The translations under genes and the position numbers were made by a program. From Cyclobacteriaceae bacterium (GTDB taxonomy: Bacteria > Bacteroidota > Bacteroidia > Cytophagales > Cyclobacteriaceae), in the NCBI GenBank assembly GCA_028285685.1, contig JANQOR010000032.1:124001-188000 (forward strand): DNA of 64,000 nt, in the 5' to 3' direction. Numbering within the stretch: the stretch's first letter is position 1; each line of letters begins with the position of its first letter. Under the pieces are notes generated by a model. It was not told where the DNA came from. It made no database searches and saw nothing but the letters and a program-made list of their open reading frames with translations. This document shows, piece by piece, positions 61,920 to 64,000 of this stretch.

Positions 61920-62954
61920 ATGAAAAGACTTGCTTGGCTTATAATCCTGGCACCTGGGCTTCTCCTTGGTCAAAAGGACGAAAAATTCAAGTCGAAGTAT
62001 ACCGTGGATGATCTTGATAAGGTCCCTGCAGCTCCAGACTATTCCCAAATGAAATATTGGATTGCTCATCCTGAGAAGGATGATGTTGCAGATCTTGTCC
62101 CTGGCAAGGGAGAATTGCTGCAGTATCAAGAAACGGCCGATGTGGACGTTTTTTTTGTCTATCCTACGATCTACACAAAAAAGCAACAACCTGAGAATCC
62201 GTGGTTGGCTGATGTAAATGATGAGAAGCTAAATCGTAGAATTGCTGAGTCCACCATAAAGAATCAGGCCACGGTGTTCAATGCCTCCGCAAAAGTCTAT
62301 TCACCACTCTACAGACAGGCGCACATCGGCATCTATTACCTGGACCTGGAGTTGAAATTGACTGCACTGAAATTTGCTTATCAAGATGTGAGAAAGGCGT
62401 TTATTTATTATCTGGAAAATTACAACAAAGGACGACCCATCATCATCGCTTCTCACAGCCAAGGCACAACTCATGCGGAGAATTTGCTTAAAGAATTTTT
62501 TGAAGGGAAAGAACTGATGAGTCAACTGGTTGCTGCTTATTTGGTAGGTATGCCACTACGAGATGATACTTTCAAGGCAATTCCTATCTGTGAAGAAGAA
62601 AATGATACAGGATGTTGGCTTAGCTGGAACACTTATCGACAGGGCTACTATCCACCCAACCATGATTTTTGGTACGATGCTGGGGTCAGTGTTAATCCTC
62701 TGAGCTGGAAAAGGGACAGCACTTATGTTTCTTGGGGAGCGAACTTGGGCGGGGTACTAAAAAACTACAGAAGGATCCGCCTGGGAGTGTCCGACGCTCA
62801 AAACAAAGATGGAATGCTATGGATCAACAAACCGCGTTTTTTTGGAAATTTCTTAATCAATTGGGATCGATATCATGTGGTTGACTACAATCTCTTTTAC
62901 ATGAATATTCGTGAAAACGTTGAAAAGAGAGTGGAGAATTATTTGAAGGATTAA
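61920..62954 (+). CDS. DUF3089 family secreted alpha/beta hydrolase
   Basis: 344 residues with a signal peptide (LAWLIILAPGLLLGQ). DUF3089 motifs: ADVDVFFVYPTIYTKK, QATVFNASAKVYSPLYRQA, the nucleophile elbow IIASHSQGTTHAENLL and a late segment YHVVDYNLFYMNIREN with the His. Likely a lipase or esterase outside the cytoplasm. I chose the ATG at 61920 because it gives a signal peptide directly; an ATG-like start at 61884 would add 12 residues. The stop interlocks (TTAA) with the convergent gene. Confidence 0.87.
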   Translation: MKRLAWLIILAPGLLLGQKDEKFKSKYTVDDLDKVPAAPDYSQMKYWIAHPEKDDVADLVPGKGELLQYQETADVDVFFVYPTIYTKKQQPENPWLADVNDEKLNRRIAESTIKNQATVFNASAKVYSPLYRQAHIGIYYLDLELKLTALKFAYQDVRKAFIYYLENYNKGRPIIIASHSQGTTHAENLLKEFFEGKELMSQLVAAYLVGMPLRDDTFKAIPICEEENDTGCWLSWNTYRQGYYPPNHDFWYDAGVSVNPLSWKRDSTYVSWGANLGGVLKNYRRIRLGVSDAQNKDGMLWINKPRFFGNFLINWDRYHVVDYNLFYMNIRENVEKRVENYLKD

Positions 62955-63712
62955 CCTTCAGCCTGCTGCGACATGAAGTCATCAAGAAGAGCCATCATAC
63001 GCTCATGGATCATGTACAGTCGGGTTTCAGCAATATATTTTGGAGTGAATTTACAAAAGGCGATGAAGTCCGTGAGCTGATCGCCTTTCAGCTTCGTCAT
63101 TTCTGCTACCCATTCCCTTGTGAATTTTTGTTGAGCTTTTGTTGTAGTGTGTCTGCTCTTATCGATCTGTTGCATTTTCCTTTTCTCCTTTTCCTTTTTG
63201 CTAAATGCGTGATGCAGGAATGAGAAGGGATGAGTAGCGATAAACACGGGATGGGTAAATTGCTTTTTTTCCAAAACGGTATACTCTTCCATTGTAGGTT
63301 GAGGAACTCCATGATACCAAAAGGATGTGTCCTCAGCTTCGGTGTCCACAATCATCTGTTTAAACCTGGAATACTCCGGGAGCTCACCGATAACAACCTC
63401 TTCCAGGTAAATAGTGTCCACAGGTAGAAAGAACTCGATGCGATCACCTACAAACCACGATTCCCTGGCAATCCAACCGAGTACCTGGTATCCGACATTG
63501 GATAACATAAGCGTGTCACCCTCTATTGCGGGGATTCGGAATTTGCCGTAAGCGTCGGCAATGGCCAATTTACCTGAAGAAAGGTTTTGAATGTGGGCTC
63601 CTATGAGTTCTTCCTGTGTTGTGCTGTCTTTTACAATCCCATAAACAAATTTCCGTTGGGAAAATCCAACGAACGAAGTGAGTAAGAGTGCTATCGTAAC
63701 TAGCTTTTTCAC
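62951..63712 (-). CDS. CarboxypepD_reg-like domain secreted protein
   Basis: 253 residues with a signal peptide (LVTIALLLTSFVGFSQ). A carboxypeptidase-regulatory-like domain follows (YGIVKDSTTQEELIGAHI, ADAYGKFRIPAIEGDTLM, SNVGYQVLG), then a helical, charged C-terminal region without a receptor barrel (KKEKEKRKMQQIDKSRHTT). Such short proteins occur in Bacteroidota envelopes without known function. Confidence 0.83.
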   Translation of the reverse strand: MKKLVTIALLLTSFVGFSQRKFVYGIVKDSTTQEELIGAHIQNLSSGKLAIADAYGKFRIPAIEGDTLMLSNVGYQVLGWIARESWFVGDRIEFFLPVDTIYLEEVVIGELPEYSRFKQMIVDTEAEDTSFWYHGVPQPTMEEYTVLEKKQFTHPVFIATHPFSFLHHAFSKKEKEKRKMQQIDKSRHTTTKAQQKFTREWVAEMTKLKGDQLTDFIAFCKFTPKYIAETRLYMIHERMMALLDDFMSQQAEG

Positions 63713-63799
63713 TTTATCAAATATCTTCAGATTGGAAGGAGAGGGATCTATTCATTATGAATTTTTAACAATTTAGTCGCCTGATGTGTTTTACTTCAA

Positions 63800-64000
63800 A
63801 TGGTGCGATTTTCCCAAAATTCAGGTATTTATACATTAAGAGTAATGCAGGAACTTCCTATAGGGTTGCCTGAGGCCTGGGAGTTTTTTTCGTCACCATC
63901 GAACCTTGGCGAGATTACGCCGAAACACATGGGCTTTCGGATCACCTCCGGAGTGCCAAAGCGGATGTATCCTGGTCAAATTGTTAGTTACAGATTGTCA
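63800..64000 (+). CDS. SRPBCC family protein, N-terminal part (partial)
   Basis: 67 codons reach the right edge without a stop. The reading MVRFSQNSGIYTLRVMQEL continues as PIGLPEAWEFFSSPSNLGEI and TPKHMGF, the start of SRPBCC (Bet v 1/CoxG-like) proteins found in Bacteroidota beside redox or photolyase genes. An internal ATG at 63845 is an alternative start, but the earlier one keeps the IYTLRV strand normal for the family. Confidence 0.8.
   Translation, partial: MVRFSQNSGIYTLRVMQELPIGLPEAWEFFSSPSNLGEITPKHMGFRITSGVPKRMYPGQIVSYRLS

Noticed and set aside
1-64000. tRNA, rRNA, CRISPR arrays, insertion sequences or phage genes
   Set aside because: I looked for cloverleaf ends, regularly spaced repeats and transposase or integrase motifs and saw none.

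Overview
This window is a piece of a Bacteroidota chromosome, most likely a gliding marine member of the Cytophagales. The evidence is the gliding and type IX secretion genes gldJ, gldD and gldE, a SusC/SusD pair, many lipoproteins and small outer-membrane barrels, DUF4301, DUF6452 and DUF6048 proteins, bacillithiol genes (bshC and a YtxJ-type protein), and promoters of the Bacteroidota type (TTTG, about 19 bases, TAnnTTTG). I saw no tRNA, rRNA, CRISPR array, insertion sequence, integrase or phage gene. The genes are densely packed and the strand changes often.

Layout. 0-5 kb: the end of a comF-type gene, gldJ and mfd. 5.4-11.9 kb: S1/P1 nuclease, TerB-like protein, DUF4301 protein, a STAS/SEC14-like protein beside a response regulator and a histidine kinase, and a DUF3179 protein. 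12-17.5 kb: a leftward run manA-lipB-two small proteins-exonuclease, then rnr. 17.5-21.4 kb: yraN, purN, two zinc-ribbon membrane proteins and purH. 21.4-25.9 kb: two small proteins, an esterase-like protein lacking its serine nucleophile, and recG. 26-30 kb: leftward mutY-ssb-gldE-gldD and an IPT/TIG lipoprotein; mutY has no ATG, GTG or TTG start. 30-35.7 kb: rightward HU, TPR protein, a 29-residue basic protein, rng, a secreted 17-residue-repeat protein, a YtxJ-like thiol protein, a barrel and lipA.

35.7-44.8 kb is the most interesting part. susD, susC, an N-acyl-D-amino-acid deacylase lipoprotein and a D-amino-acid aminotransferase run leftward, and a MocR/GabR-type regulator diverges from the aminotransferase. 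The regions upstream of susC and mocR share a block of about 75 bases holding copies of a TTGGTA/TACCAA half-site spaced about 40 bases apart. This resembles the GabR operator (ATACCA repeats). I infer a regulated locus that imports N-acylated D-amino acids or D-residue peptides, removes the acyl group outside the cytoplasm and transaminates the D-amino acid inside.

44.8-54.9 kb: a large TerB-ABC-permease fusion, then a leftward run rimO-bshC-PLP enzyme (D-serine dehydratase-like)-NagZ-like GH3-bestrophin-lipoprotein. 55-64 kb: DUF6452/DUF6048 pair, di-haem peroxidase, barrels, a 55-residue CVGCGS protein, a WG-repeat protein, a dienelactone-hydrolase-like lipoprotein, a TonB protein, a DUF3089 hydrolase, a CarboxypepD_reg-like protein and the start of an SRPBCC protein at the right edge.
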